51,549 nucleotides of DNA, taken from contig CALKXH010000074.1 of assembly GCA_938005675.1 (NCBI GenBank), forward strand, positions 1 through 51,549, read 5' to 3'. Shown here in pieces: positions 8,358 through 16,486 of the stretch. The notes beneath the pieces are model-generated. The model saw only the letters and a program-made list of their open reading frames with translations. It searched no databases and was not told the origin of the DNA. A program made the translations under genes and the position numbers. Within the stretch, counting starts at the first letter, position 1. Each line of letters opens with the position of its first letter. Origin of the DNA: an uncultured Anaerolineae bacterium. GTDB lineage: Bacteria; Chloroflexota; Anaerolineae; Aggregatilineales; UBA2796.

Positions 8358-9554
8358 TCAGGCTCCGTAGGTCACGCGGCGGGCGGTGGTGCGGAATTGC
8401 AGATAGGTGATGCCGATCACCAGCAGGAACAAAATGACCGATTGCGCCGCTGCATAGCTGACTCGCCCCTCTGTGAAACCTTGTTGATAGATGCGGTAGA
8501 TCAGCGTGGTGGTGGCGCCGACTGGTCCGCCGGCGGTCATGGTGTCAATGGTGCCGAACAAGTCGAAGAAGGCATAGGTGATGTTAGTGATGACCAAGAA
8601 GAAGGTGATCGGCGAGAGCATCGGCACGGTGATCAGCCAGAAGCGCTGGAAAGTGTTAGCACCATCGATGGCGGCAGCCTCGCGCAGGTCGTTCGGCACG
8701 TTCTGTAAGCCGGCGATGTAAAACAGGATGTTGAAGCCGAGCGACTTCCACACGCTCGCCAAGACGACGGCAGCGATCGCCAAGTTCGGATCGTTGAACC
8801 ACTCCAAGCGGATGCCAAAGAGGTTGCTGGTGAGGTGATTGGCGATGCCGGCGATCGGGTTGAAAATCAGGAAGAAGATCAAGCCCGCCACCGCTGGTGA
8901 GATGGCGTACGACCAGACCAACAAGGTGCGGTAGACGCCCGCGCCGCGAATCGGCTGATAGGCGACCGAGGCGATCAGCAGCGAGAGGATCAAGCCCAAG
9001 ATCACGATAGCCGCCGTGATGATCAGCGTGATCAGCAAGCTGCGCAGGTAGGCGGGATCGCCCAGCAGCTGGGTGAAGTTGTTCATGCACACGAAAGGCG
9101 TGCGCCGCGCGCGCGGCTGCACGATCAGCGTGGAGAGCCGAAAGGTATCCAGAAAGGGATAGTACAAGAACAGCAGGAGGATGATCAGGGTCGGCAGGAG
9201 CAGCAGCCAAGGCGTCAGCCAGCCTTTGAAGGTGCCTTGGGCGGCGCGCGGAGCGTGACGTTGGCGCGGGCGCACCACGAACCACCAGCGCAGCGGCACA
9301 AGGCAGATCGCCATGCCCACGCCGATCAGCAGACTGCCCAGAAAGATATCCTCCGGGCGGCGTTCCAGCTCGAAGGTGCAGAAGTTCAGGGGCAGCATGA
9401 AGAACAAGCTGCCCACGCCGCCGCCCAGCGCGCCCAGTCCGCCGCCCAGCGCGGCTGAGCGCCATGAGCGCCCATCGAGCTTGAAGATGGCGCCTAAGAT
9501 CACAGCGCCCAGCACGGCGGCGATGCTGACGATGACAATCGGATCGAGGATCAT
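8358..9554 (-). CDS. ugpA: ABC transporter permease, UgpA-like, with an extra N-terminal membrane region
   Basis: 398 residues; ordinary MalF/UgpA-type permeases of this group are about 290-310. The canonical permease starts near residue 108 (GWLTPWLLLLPTLIILLLFLYYP) and carries the EAA loop EAAAIDGANTFQRFWLITVPML and a C-terminal region with DLFGTIDTMTAGGPVGATTTL. Residues 1-100 form an added region with three hydrophobic segments and a Gly-rich hinge (ALGGGLGALGGGVGSLFF), then an Arg-rich link. The extension is in frame with the ATG at 9554 and no alternative start is better placed. It lies between ugpB and ugpE in an importer operon that has no ATPase gene. Confidence 0.88.
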   Translation of the reverse strand: MILDPIVIVSIAAVLGAVILGAIFKLDGRSWRSAALGGGLGALGGGVGSLFFMLPLNFCTFELERRPEDIFLGSLLIGVGMAICLVPLRWWFVVRPRQRHAPRAAQGTFKGWLTPWLLLLPTLIILLLFLYYPFLDTFRLSTLIVQPRARRTPFVCMNNFTQLLGDPAYLRSLLITLIITAAIVILGLILSLLIASVAYQPIRGAGVYRTLLVWSYAISPAVAGLIFFLIFNPIAGIANHLTSNLFGIRLEWFNDPNLAIAAVVLASVWKSLGFNILFYIAGLQNVPNDLREAAAIDGANTFQRFWLITVPMLSPITFFLVITNITYAFFDLFGTIDTMTAGGPVGATTTLIYRIYQQGFTEGRVSYAAAQSVILFLLVIGITYLQFRTTARRVTYGA

Positions 9555-9618
9555 GCTAGCGCGTCACTCCCATGCTTGAAGGTACTTTCAGAATAGCGCA
9601 TTGCAAGCTTGTGAACAA

Positions 9619-9646
9619 CAGAGGCGAGGGCTGTGCCTCGCCTCTG
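9619..9646 (-). promoter_or_regulatory. Intercistronic hairpin between ugpB and ugpA
   Basis: Perfect 11-bp stem cagaggcgagg / cctcgcctctg with a 6-nt loop in the 129-bp gap between ugpB and ugpA. There is no T-run. Such hairpins after the binding-protein gene usually protect the upstream mRNA or cause partial termination, raising binding protein over permease. Confidence 0.6.
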
Positions 9647-9683
9647 ACCGATTGGCTATGTGAACGTGGCAGGGAGGCGGCGC

Positions 9684-11033
9684 TTACTCGTAGAGCGCGT
9701 TGTACTCTGCCAGCAGCTTATCCGCCTCAGCCTTCGCCGCCTTCATCGCCGCCGCCGGATCGCCGCCTTGCAGCATCAGCTCTTCCATCACGCGGGTGAC
9801 GATGTTGCGGGTCTGCGGGAAGGTGCCCAGCAGCGCGCCGCGCGTGGCGGGCGTCACGGTCGTCTGGCGAATCTGCTCGACGGCGGTCAGGAAGTTCGGA
9901 TTCTTCTCGAACCAGCCTTCCTGCTCCAGCAGCTCAACCGAGCTGTTGCGCAGCGGCAGGTAGCCCGTCGCCTTGTGCCACTCGGCGATGTTCTTGGTGT
10001 TGGTGAACCACAGCAGGAAGGTCAGGGCGCCTTCTTCCATCTTGGCGGGCAAGCCGTCCACCAGCCACAGGCTGGCGCCGCCGATCAGGTTGCCCGTCCA
10101 GCCCTTCTCAGCGTCGTAGGGCATGCGGCTGGTCAGGATATCGATGCCGTTGGCTTTGGCGGCGTTGGTGATGTTGGCGGTATCGGCGCTGGAGGTGATG
10201 ATGAAGGGCACCTTGCCGCTCTGGATGGCTTTCTCGGTGGCGTCCCAGTCGCGCTGGCGACCGCTATAGATGTAGTAGCCCTGCTGATACATCTTCTGCC
10301 ACCACGAGATGATGGCGATCATATCCTCGCTATCGAGGAAGGTCTCGGTAGCGCGGGCATCGCGCCCGTTGCCGTTGTTGACGTAGAGGGCGTTGCGCTG
10401 CGCCATCCACTGCTCCACGAACCAGCCGTGATTGGGCCACGTCACGCAGCCATCCACGCCCAGCTTAGCCTTCATCTCCAGAACCTTGGCGCAGGCGGCT
10501 TCCAGCTCTTGCCAGGTGGCGGGCGGCTTCTCCAAGCCCAGCTCCTTGAGCATGGCGACGTTGCTGTAGAGCGTCGGCGAGGAGCTGTTCCACGGCATCG
10601 AGGTGAACTTGCCGTTCAGCGTGTAGTAGTCCACAACCGGGGCGATGAAGTCATCGAAGTTGATCGGGACGCCGTTCACTTCGGTGCGCCCTTCCAGCGC
10701 GTCGGCGATGCTCTTGAAGTAGCCGAAGTCGCGGGCGCGCTGCGTGCCAACCTCAAACCACTGCACGATGGCGGGCGGGTTGTTCTGCTGGATGGCGAGG
10801 TCGGTTGCCTGCTGGATTTCCTCGTAGCTGGCGTAGCCATCCACCGTGACGTTGAACTGCGGGTAGAGCGCGTTGAACTCGGCGGCGCGCTCGCGCGACC
10901 AGTCTAGGCGCGCGTCAGTGAAGGCGATCCAGACTTTGACGTCGGTCTTCTCTTGGGCGGCGGCGGACAACGAAAATGCGCCCGTCACCAGCGCTAGCGC
11001 TGCGAAAACGATCACGAATTTACGGAAGTTCAT
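9684..11033 (-). CDS. ugpB: Extracellular solute-binding protein, UgpB-like
   Basis: 449 residues with a Sec signal peptide (basic NFRK, hydrophobic core, cleavage near residues 24-27 at SAAAQ). The mature part follows E. coli UgpB closely in key blocks: NSSSPTLYSN, PPATWQELE, SRMPYDAEK, IGGASLWLVDGL, AEWHKATGYLP and EGWFEKNPN. The E. coli family binds sn-glycerol-3-phosphate and glycerophosphocholine. The signal peptide has no lipobox Cys, which is unusual if the organism is monoderm. It is the first gene of ugpB-ugpA-ugpE. No ugpC/malK-type ATPase is present in the window, so a shared ATPase is likely. Confidence 0.88.
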   Translation of the reverse strand: MNFRKFVIVFAALALVTGAFSLSAAAQEKTDVKVWIAFTDARLDWSRERAAEFNALYPQFNVTVDGYASYEEIQQATDLAIQQNNPPAIVQWFEVGTQRARDFGYFKSIADALEGRTEVNGVPINFDDFIAPVVDYYTLNGKFTSMPWNSSSPTLYSNVAMLKELGLEKPPATWQELEAACAKVLEMKAKLGVDGCVTWPNHGWFVEQWMAQRNALYVNNGNGRDARATETFLDSEDMIAIISWWQKMYQQGYYIYSGRQRDWDATEKAIQSGKVPFIITSSADTANITNAAKANGIDILTSRMPYDAEKGWTGNLIGGASLWLVDGLPAKMEEGALTFLLWFTNTKNIAEWHKATGYLPLRNSSVELLEQEGWFEKNPNFLTAVEQIRQTTVTPATRGALLGTFPQTRNIVTRVMEELMLQGGDPAAAMKAAKAEADKLLAEYNALYE

Positions 11034-11265
11034 GCTTTGAAGTCTCCTCGCGTGGTAGCTTGAAAAAGCGACTCTGAACGCTTTCTAGTCTAGCAGCGCT
11101 TAGTTAAAACCGAATGGCTGTTTTGTTAAGAGTCGCACTATTGTGTTTTAAGGGGACGTTAAAAAGCCGCGCTGAGCGCTTCGATTTAGACTGCAGGCAG
11201 ATTTTTTGGTATGATAGGCGCAGCGTAGCCCAAGCGTAGGGCAACTTGCTGGGTGAGGGAGCATC

Positions 11266-12543
11266 GTGCCACTGATCGATCAGCGCATTTTGATCGCCGC
11301 CCCCGCTGAGGCAATCTGGCGGTATCTGACGCAACCGGAACAGGTGATGCGTTGGCATTTGGGCTGTAAGCAGCTCTCGGTCTTGACTACGCGCGCACAA
11401 GGCGTGGGCGTGCGCCGCCGCTGCACCGACTCGCGCGGCAGGAGCACGGTCGAGGAGATCACGGCGTGGATCGAGAACATCGGCTATGAATATACGATGG
11501 TCGATGGACCCTACCGCGCTTTTCGAGGGCGTTTGCGTCTGCAGCCCGCCCCTGAAGGCACGCTGGTGAACTGGGTGATTGAGTACCGTCGGCGCGGGAT
11601 GTTCGGCGGCTTGCGCGAGCTGCTGGGCGGGCGGCGGCGCACGCGGCGGCTGATGGAGGAGAGCCTGCGTAACTTGCGCAAGCTCGTCGAGCGCAGCGGC
11701 GCTCGCCTCGATCCGGCGCGCCAAGCTAAAGTCGCCATGCAGCCCGCCCCCGACACAGCGGCGCGAGCGGCGCGCGCCGCTGAGGTAACGCGCGCTCAAG
11801 CCGCTCGCAGCGCCGCCAACGCGCCGATAGTGGTCGGCGAGGACGACCTGCCCGAAGCGCCCGCCGCGACGCTCATCCATCAGCCCATCGAGCCGTCTTT
11901 CGTCGCCAGGCTGAGCGCCCCTGAGCCCACGACCGCCCCGCCTGAATCCGCCGCCGATACCAAGCCGCGCAAGCCCAAAGGTCTGGCTGAGGCGCTGCAG
12001 GCGAAGCCCCCTGCCCTGCCCAAGCGCCCTGAAGAGCCACAGTGGGACTCCGCCGCGCGTACGGTGCCTATCTCGCTGGTTGCGCCGCCGCCGCCGCCTG
12101 CCGAGCCGACCCAAATCTTGGAGTCGACCCCGCCCAAGCCGCGCAGCCTGCCCGAAGTACCGCCCACGCCCGCCGAAGGCACGCCTCTGCCGCCTCCGCC
12201 GCCGCTCGCCCCGCCCCAAATCCCTCAAGACAAGCCCAAGCCAACGACCCTGTACGACACGGGTGAGGTGAGCATCTGGGAAGTCTTCGGCGTGCCGCGC
12301 CCCAGCGAAAAAACGCGCACCGATCTGCACGAGATCGTAGCGAGCTTCCTCGCGCCCGCCTCCGCCGAGCCAAGCGACCCAACCGACCCGACCCAACCGA
12401 CCCGTCTGCCCGTTGCCGAGCAACCTGCGCCGCTGCGCCGCAAGCGGCAAGTCTGCCTGCGCCGACCGCCCGTCGCTACAGGGGTCGGATGGGCGCGCCT
12501 CGCCGCGCGCAGCCGCCTGCGCGCCCGCCCGCTGCGCGCCTGA
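11266..12543 (+). CDS. SRPBCC (START/polyketide-cyclase-like) domain protein with long Pro/Ala-rich tail
   Basis: 425 residues. Residues 1-150 form an SRPBCC hydrophobic-pocket domain: IDQRILIAAPAEAIWRYLTQPEQVMRWH at the start, central VEEITAWIENIGYEYTMV, then LVNWVIEYRRRGMFGGLRELLG and the closing long helix RRLMEESLRNLRKLVER. Residues 150-370 are low-complexity Pro/Ala/Glu with two short runs of Pro. A conserved-looking island, TLYDTGEVSIWEVFGVPRPSEKTR, is near residue 335. The last 35 residues are Arg-rich. The start is a GTG at 11266 after GAGGGAG. The ligand is unknown. The tail looks like a disordered arm that could bring the domain to a partner, with the VSIWEVFG island as a possible binding motif (inference). 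Confidence 0.75.
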   Translation: MPLIDQRILIAAPAEAIWRYLTQPEQVMRWHLGCKQLSVLTTRAQGVGVRRRCTDSRGRSTVEEITAWIENIGYEYTMVDGPYRAFRGRLRLQPAPEGTLVNWVIEYRRRGMFGGLRELLGGRRRTRRLMEESLRNLRKLVERSGARLDPARQAKVAMQPAPDTAARAARAAEVTRAQAARSAANAPIVVGEDDLPEAPAATLIHQPIEPSFVARLSAPEPTTAPPESAADTKPRKPKGLAEALQAKPPALPKRPEEPQWDSAARTVPISLVAPPPPPAEPTQILESTPPKPRSLPEVPPTPAEGTPLPPPPPLAPPQIPQDKPKPTTLYDTGEVSIWEVFGVPRPSEKTRTDLHEIVASFLAPASAEPSDPTDPTQPTRLPVAEQPAPLRRKRQVCLRRPPVATGVGWARLAARSRLRARPLRA

Positions 12544-12638
12544 GGCTCAGGACTACAAAAACGCGCCCAGTCGCACTTTCGCCCGACTCAAGCTACAATG
12601 AAGGCGAGTGCAAATAGCCACTTAATTAGGAGTCCGCT

Positions 12639-13913
12639 ATGCGAACACGCGCTGTTATCCTTGCCGGCGGCGAAGGCACGCGCCTGAGCGTCCTGACGGC
12701 GAAACGCGCTAAGCCCGCCGTGCCCTTCGCCGGAAAATACCGCATCATTGATTTCACGCTCAGCAATTGCGTTAACTCAAATATCTTCGACGTGCTGATC
12801 CTGACCCAATATCGCCCGCACAGCCTGATGGATCACATCGGGCGCGGGCAGCCGTGGGATTTAGACCGCAGCTTCACCGGCGGCGTGCATATGCTGCAGC
12901 CCTACAAAGGGCGCAAGGACACTGACTGGTACATCGGCACAGCCGACGCCGTCTACCAGAACTTGAACTTCGTGCGGCGCGGGCAGCCTGAGAACATCCT
13001 GATCCTCTCCGGCGATCACGTCTATCAAATGGATTACTACACGCTGCTCACTTTCCACACCAATAAGAGCGCCGACGCTACCATCTGCACCATCCGCGTG
13101 CCAATGGACGAGGCGAGCCGCTACGGCATCCTTGAGACGGATGCGCAGTATCGCGTCAAGGACTTCGTGGAGAAGCCCGCCAATCCGCCCGGCAACCTCG
13201 CCAGCATGGGCGTGTACGTCTTCCGCACCAGCGTGCTGGAGCGCCTGCTGGTCGAAGATGCGGCGCGCGCCTCCTCCAGCCACGACTTCGGCAAGGATAT
13301 CATCCCGCGCATGGTTGCCGAGGGCTTGAAGGTCTACGCCTACCCCTACGACGGCTACTGGGTGGACGTCGGGACGATTGACGCCTATTGGGAGGCGCAC
13401 ATGGACTTGCTGAACCGCCCGCCCTCGCTCAACCTGAACGACCGCTCGTGGGTGATCCATACGCGCAGCGAGGAACGTCCGCCGGTCATGATCGAGAGCG
13501 GCTCGACCGTGCGCGATAGCCTGATCACGGACGGCTCGGTCATCTGCGAGGGCGCCGTGGTGGAGCGCTCGGTGCTTTCGCCGGGCGTCTACATCGGTCC
13601 GAACGCGGTCATCCGCGAGTCGATCATCCTGACCGATACCTATGTGGAGGCGGGCGCGGTCGTGGAGCGCTGCGTGATCGATAAGCAGGTGGTCATCGGG
13701 CATGACGCCCAAGTCGGCAAGATCGCTGAGTCGGGCGATTTGGGCATCACAGTGATCGGCAAGGGCGCGCACATCCCGGCGGGCTTCAGCATCGGGCGCA
13801 ACGTGGTCATCGGCACAGACCTCGGTCCGGACGATTTCGCCGAATTCGCCGAGAAAAGTGTGCCGAACGGCAAAAAGGTCACAGGCGATAATAAAAAGCG
13901 CGCCGAGTACTGA
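12639..13913 (+). CDS. glgC: Glucose-1-phosphate adenylyltransferase (ADP-glucose pyrophosphorylase)
   Basis: Makes ADP-glucose from glucose-1-phosphate and ATP, the committed step of glycogen synthesis. 424 residues, the normal length. Key parts: the nucleotide loop LAGGEGTRL (8-16), [29 protein letters not shown] with the metal Asp, the sugar-phosphate motif VEKP, WVDVGTI, and a C-terminal left-handed beta-helix with hexapeptide repeats. ATG at 12639 follows AGGAG. No glgA, glgB or glgP is in the window, so the rest of the pathway is elsewhere. A TACAAT -10-like box lies at 12594, but without a clear -35. Confidence 0.97.
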   Translation: MRTRAVILAGGEGTRLSVLTAKRAKPAVPFAGKYRIIDFTLSNCVNSNIFDVLILTQYRPHSLMDHIGRGQPWDLDRSFTGGVHMLQPYKGRKDTDWYIGTADAVYQNLNFVRRGQPENILILSGDHVYQMDYYTLLTFHTNKSADATICTIRVPMDEASRYGILETDAQYRVKDFVEKPANPPGNLASMGVYVFRTSVLERLLVEDAARASSSHDFGKDIIPRMVAEGLKVYAYPYDGYWVDVGTIDAYWEAHMDLLNRPPSLNLNDRSWVIHTRSEERPPVMIESGSTVRDSLITDGSVICEGAVVERSVLSPGVYIGPNAVIRESIILTDTYVEAGAVVERCVIDKQVVIGHDAQVGKIAESGDLGITVIGKGAHIPAGFSIGRNVVIGTDLGPDDFAEFAEKSVPNGKKVTGDNKKRAEY

Positions 13914-13919
13914 GCTTCT

Positions 13920-13954
13920 GCGCCGATGCAGCCTGTGGCGAGTTGCATCGGCGC
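13920..13954. terminator. Hairpin terminator between glgC and the convergent SpoIIAA/STAS-like gene
   Basis: Perfect 11-bp stem gcgccgatgca / tgcatcggcgc with a 13-nt loop, 7 bp after the glgC stop region and 7 bp from the end of the convergent gene. It lacks a T-run, so it is probably shared and of moderate strength. Confidence 0.55.
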
Positions 13955-13960
13955 TTCAAT

Positions 13961-14377
13961 CTAACCTTCGGCGGGGATTTTGCCCGCTTCCAGCAGCGCC
14001 TTGATGCGCGCGTCCTCAGCCGCCAACACTTGTATCGCTTGAGCGTAGTTGCGCACGAAGCGCATCCGCACGCCCGCGAGGCTGGTCAGGAGCTGCGCGA
14101 AGCTGCTGGCGAGGCTGGAAGTGCCGTACGCCATGATCAAGCCTAGATTCGGCTCTTCAAGGTAGCTTGCAGCGCGGCGCATCCCGACTAGATCGAAGGG
14201 AAAACGTCCGAGTTCTTTCAGGTCTGCCAGCATGTGGACGGGCGGCTCGCCCGCGCGGATGAGCTCAGTCAGCTTTGCGTTGATGCCTTCGATGTCTTCG
14301 AAAGAGATATCGCCGCTGACCTGCAAAAGAATCAACCGATCTTTAATCAACCAGTCGATGACGTGCGTTGTGGGCAT
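13961..14377 (-). CDS. SpoIIAA/STAS-like hypothetical protein
   Basis: 138 residues, soluble. The pattern is a short beta-strand start (THVIDWLIKDRLILLQVSGDISFEDIEGINAKL), then VHMLADLKELGRFPF and a run of helices with a strand GLIMAYGTSS, which matches alpha/beta domains of the STAS/SpoIIAA-like type found in Chloroflexota, sometimes as anti-anti-sigma homologs. The typical phosphoacceptor Ser of anti-anti-sigma factors is not evident. The start at 14377 is set by a GGGAGG site 8 bp upstream; an in-frame ATG at 14410 has none. Upstream (14411-14520) the DNA is clearly AT-rich compared with the rest of the window. Confidence 0.55.
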   Translation of the reverse strand: MPTTHVIDWLIKDRLILLQVSGDISFEDIEGINAKLTELIRAGEPPVHMLADLKELGRFPFDLVGMRRAASYLEEPNLGLIMAYGTSSLASSFAQLLTSLAGVRMRFVRNYAQAIQVLAAEDARIKALLEAGKIPAEG

Positions 14378-14590
14378 GAGTGCCTCCCTGAAAACTGCTG
14401 TGTGAGACATTGCTAAATGTAATACATGCTTTTATTAAATTACAAGCGACATTTCCTCATCAAACATGAATATATCATGAAAAAATCTGCAGGTCTTGTC
14501 TAAGGTTTTGTGCGTCGTGTATCAGCGCAAGCCCAAAGTTGCCACCAATCGTCGGCGCGCGCTAAACTCTCAACCTGAAAGAGGCTTTCC

Positions 14591-15478
14591 ATGAGCGCAG
14601 ATCATCAGGCAACTTTGATCGACGGCAAGGCGGTCGCCGCACAGATTCGGGCGCAGGTGGCGGCGCGCGCTGCCGCCCTAGCCGAGCGCGGCGTGCGAGT
14701 CGGCTTGGCGGCGGTGCTGGTCGGCGATAATCCCGCCTCGCACACTTATGTGCGCATGAAGCGCAAAGCCTGCGCCGAGGTCGGCATTGAGTCGTTCTAT
14801 CACGCGCTGCCTAAGGATATCTCGCAAGCCGAGCTGGAGGCGCTGATCGACTCGCTCAACGCCCGCTCGGACGTTCACGGCATCCTGGTGCAGCTGCCCT
14901 TGCCCGCCCACCTCGATGAGCAGCGCATTTTGAGCCTGATCAGCCTCGCCAAAGATGTGGATGGCTTCCATCCGCTCAACATTGGGCGCTTGGCGATGAA
15001 AGGGCGCGAGCCCGACTTCCTGCCCGCCACGCCCGCCGGCGTCATACGCCTGCTGGAGGCGTACGGCGCGCCCTTCACGGGCGCCGACGCCGTCGTGCTG
15101 GGCAGGAGCAACATCGTCGGGATGCCCTGCGCGCTGCTGCTGACTAAGCGCGATTGCACGGTCACCATTTGTCACAGCCGCAGCCGCGATCTGCCGCAAA
15201 TCGTGCGCCGCGCCGACATCCTCGTGGCGGCGGTCGGGCGCCCGCACATGGTGCAGGGCGATTGGATCAAGCCCGGCGCCTTCGTCATCGACGTCGGCAC
15301 GAACCGCATCTCCGATCAAAGCGCCAAAGATGGCTCGCGCTTGGTGGGCGACGTGGACTTCGAGGCGGCGCAGCGCGTCGCGGGCGCGATCACGCCGGTG
15401 CCGGGCGGCGTCGGTCCGATGACTATCGCCATGCTGCTGGAGAACACAGTCACGGCGGCTGAGCGCAGTCTGCAATGA
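14591..15478 (+). CDS. folD: Bifunctional methylene-THF dehydrogenase / methenyl-THF cyclohydrolase
   Basis: Cytosolic enzyme converting 5,10-methylene-THF to 10-formyl-THF in two steps. 295 residues, typical size. It has the catalytic Tyr53-x3-Lys57 in TYVRMKRK, GILVQLPLP, DVDGFHPLN, the NADP-binding GRSNIVGMP and the C-terminal TPVPGGVGPMT. Its stop codon overlaps the start of the DNA glycosylase gene by 4 bp (ATGA), so the two are translationally coupled. With fhs (1981-3681) it completes formyl-THF metabolism. Confidence 0.97.
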   Translation: MSADHQATLIDGKAVAAQIRAQVAARAAALAERGVRVGLAAVLVGDNPASHTYVRMKRKACAEVGIESFYHALPKDISQAELEALIDSLNARSDVHGILVQLPLPAHLDEQRILSLISLAKDVDGFHPLNIGRLAMKGREPDFLPATPAGVIRLLEAYGAPFTGADAVVLGRSNIVGMPCALLLTKRDCTVTICHSRSRDLPQIVRRADILVAAVGRPHMVQGDWIKPGAFVIDVGTNRISDQSAKDGSRLVGDVDFEAAQRVAGAITPVPGGVGPMTIAMLLENTVTAAERSLQ

Positions 15479-16083
15479 GCGACTTGACGCCCTTGCCGCG
15501 CGCTTTCTACGCCCAGCACGCCACGCAAGTCGCCCGTCAGTTGCTGGGCGCGACTCTCGTGCGCCGCCTGCCCGACGGCGCGCTGATCCGCGCTAAAATC
15601 GTGGAGACGGAGGCATACAGCGGCACCGACGACCTCGCCTCGCACGGGCGCGCCAAGCGCACGCCGCGCAACCTGCCCATGTACGGCCCGCCCGGTCACG
15701 CTTACGTCTATCTTGCTTATGGCATTCACTGGCTGCTGAACGTGGTGGCAGAGCCGATTGACTCGCCCGCCGCCGTGCTGATCCGCGCCGCCGAGCCGCT
15801 CGAAGGCGCTGAGCACATCGCAGCCCGCCGCGACGGACGCGCCCCCTATGACTGGACGAGCGGACCGGCGCGCCTGACCGTCGCCTTGGGCATCACGGGC
15901 GCGCACAACAAGCTCGATCTGACCACGACGGCGCACGGACTGTGGATCGCGGCGGGCGAGGAGGTGCCGGACTCCGCCGTGCGCACGGGCGCGCGCATCG
16001 GGCTGGGCAAGCGCGTGCGCGAGCCGTGGCTGTCCATCCCATGGCGCTGGTGGATCGCCGATAATCCCTACGTATCGAGGTAG
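15475..16083 (+). CDS. mpg: DNA-3-methyladenine glycosylase (AAG/MPG family)
   Basis: Base-excision repair enzyme that removes alkylated purines and hypoxanthine. 202 residues, normal for the bacterial AAG type. Key features: ATLVRRL, the catalytic ETEAYSGTDDLASHG (Glu activating water), the MYGPPGHAYVYLAYGIHWLLNVV core with the intercalating Tyr-rich region, and GPARLTVALGI. It starts inside the folD stop (ATGA) and is followed 4 bp later by a small gene of unknown role. Confidence 0.95.
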   Translation: MSDLTPLPRAFYAQHATQVARQLLGATLVRRLPDGALIRAKIVETEAYSGTDDLASHGRAKRTPRNLPMYGPPGHAYVYLAYGIHWLLNVVAEPIDSPAAVLIRAAEPLEGAEHIAARRDGRAPYDWTSGPARLTVALGITGAHNKLDLTTTAHGLWIAAGEEVPDSAVRTGARIGLGKRVREPWLSIPWRWWIADNPYVSR

Positions 16084-16087
16084 AATC

Positions 16088-16486
16088 GTGAATCAAGCCA
16101 CCAGTCAAGCCAACATCACGTTCATCTCAGCCAACGCGCAAGGCGAATACATCGCCTACCAAGGCGTGGTCGATCTGAACGCTCAGACTTTCCGCCTGCT
16201 GCCTGAGCCGCTCCGCAACGCACAAGGTGGGGCGCTTGAGCAGTACCTCGAGGCGCTGCAAGCCGACGGGCGGCAGATTCTCGCCGCCAAAGCTCGCGAC
16301 GGCAGCGCCTTCCTGATCGCCAAGCAGCCCGATCAGCCCGGCGATATCTCCTTTTGGTACTACACGGTCATCCGCATGATGCGGCGCGCCACCGCCGCCC
16401 GCGATCCGCAGCGCGCCGCGCGTCTGTTGCAGGTCAGCCTGCGCGAGGGCTTCCTGCAGCGCTTCTTCAGACGCTGGCTGCCCTAA
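16088..16486 (+). CDS. Hypothetical protein, 132 residues
   Basis: No family recognised. It starts 4 bp after mpg and is probably the third gene of the folD operon. Two beta-rich halves ([39 protein letters not shown]) surround a helix; the C-terminus is a basic helical arm ([19 protein letters not shown]). No signal peptide or membrane segment. Its last 4 bases overlap the end of the convergent mmsA gene. Codon usage agrees with neighbours, so it is likely real. Confidence 0.6.
   Translation: MNQATSQANITFISANAQGEYIAYQGVVDLNAQTFRLLPEPLRNAQGGALEQYLEALQADGRQILAAKARDGSAFLIAKQPDQPGDISFWYYTVIRMMRRATAARDPQRAARLLQVSLREGFLQRFFRRWLP

Noticed and set aside
11104-12450. 448-codon minus-strand frame opposite the SRPBCC gene
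   Set aside because: Arg/Gly-rich composition without a domain; the plus frame has a recognised fold, a ribosome site and a start.
12413-12601. Frameshift at the end of the SRPBCC gene
   Set aside because: The last 35 codons look Arg-rich, and another frame is Pro/Ala-rich, but both frames have normal third-position GC, so there is no firm evidence.
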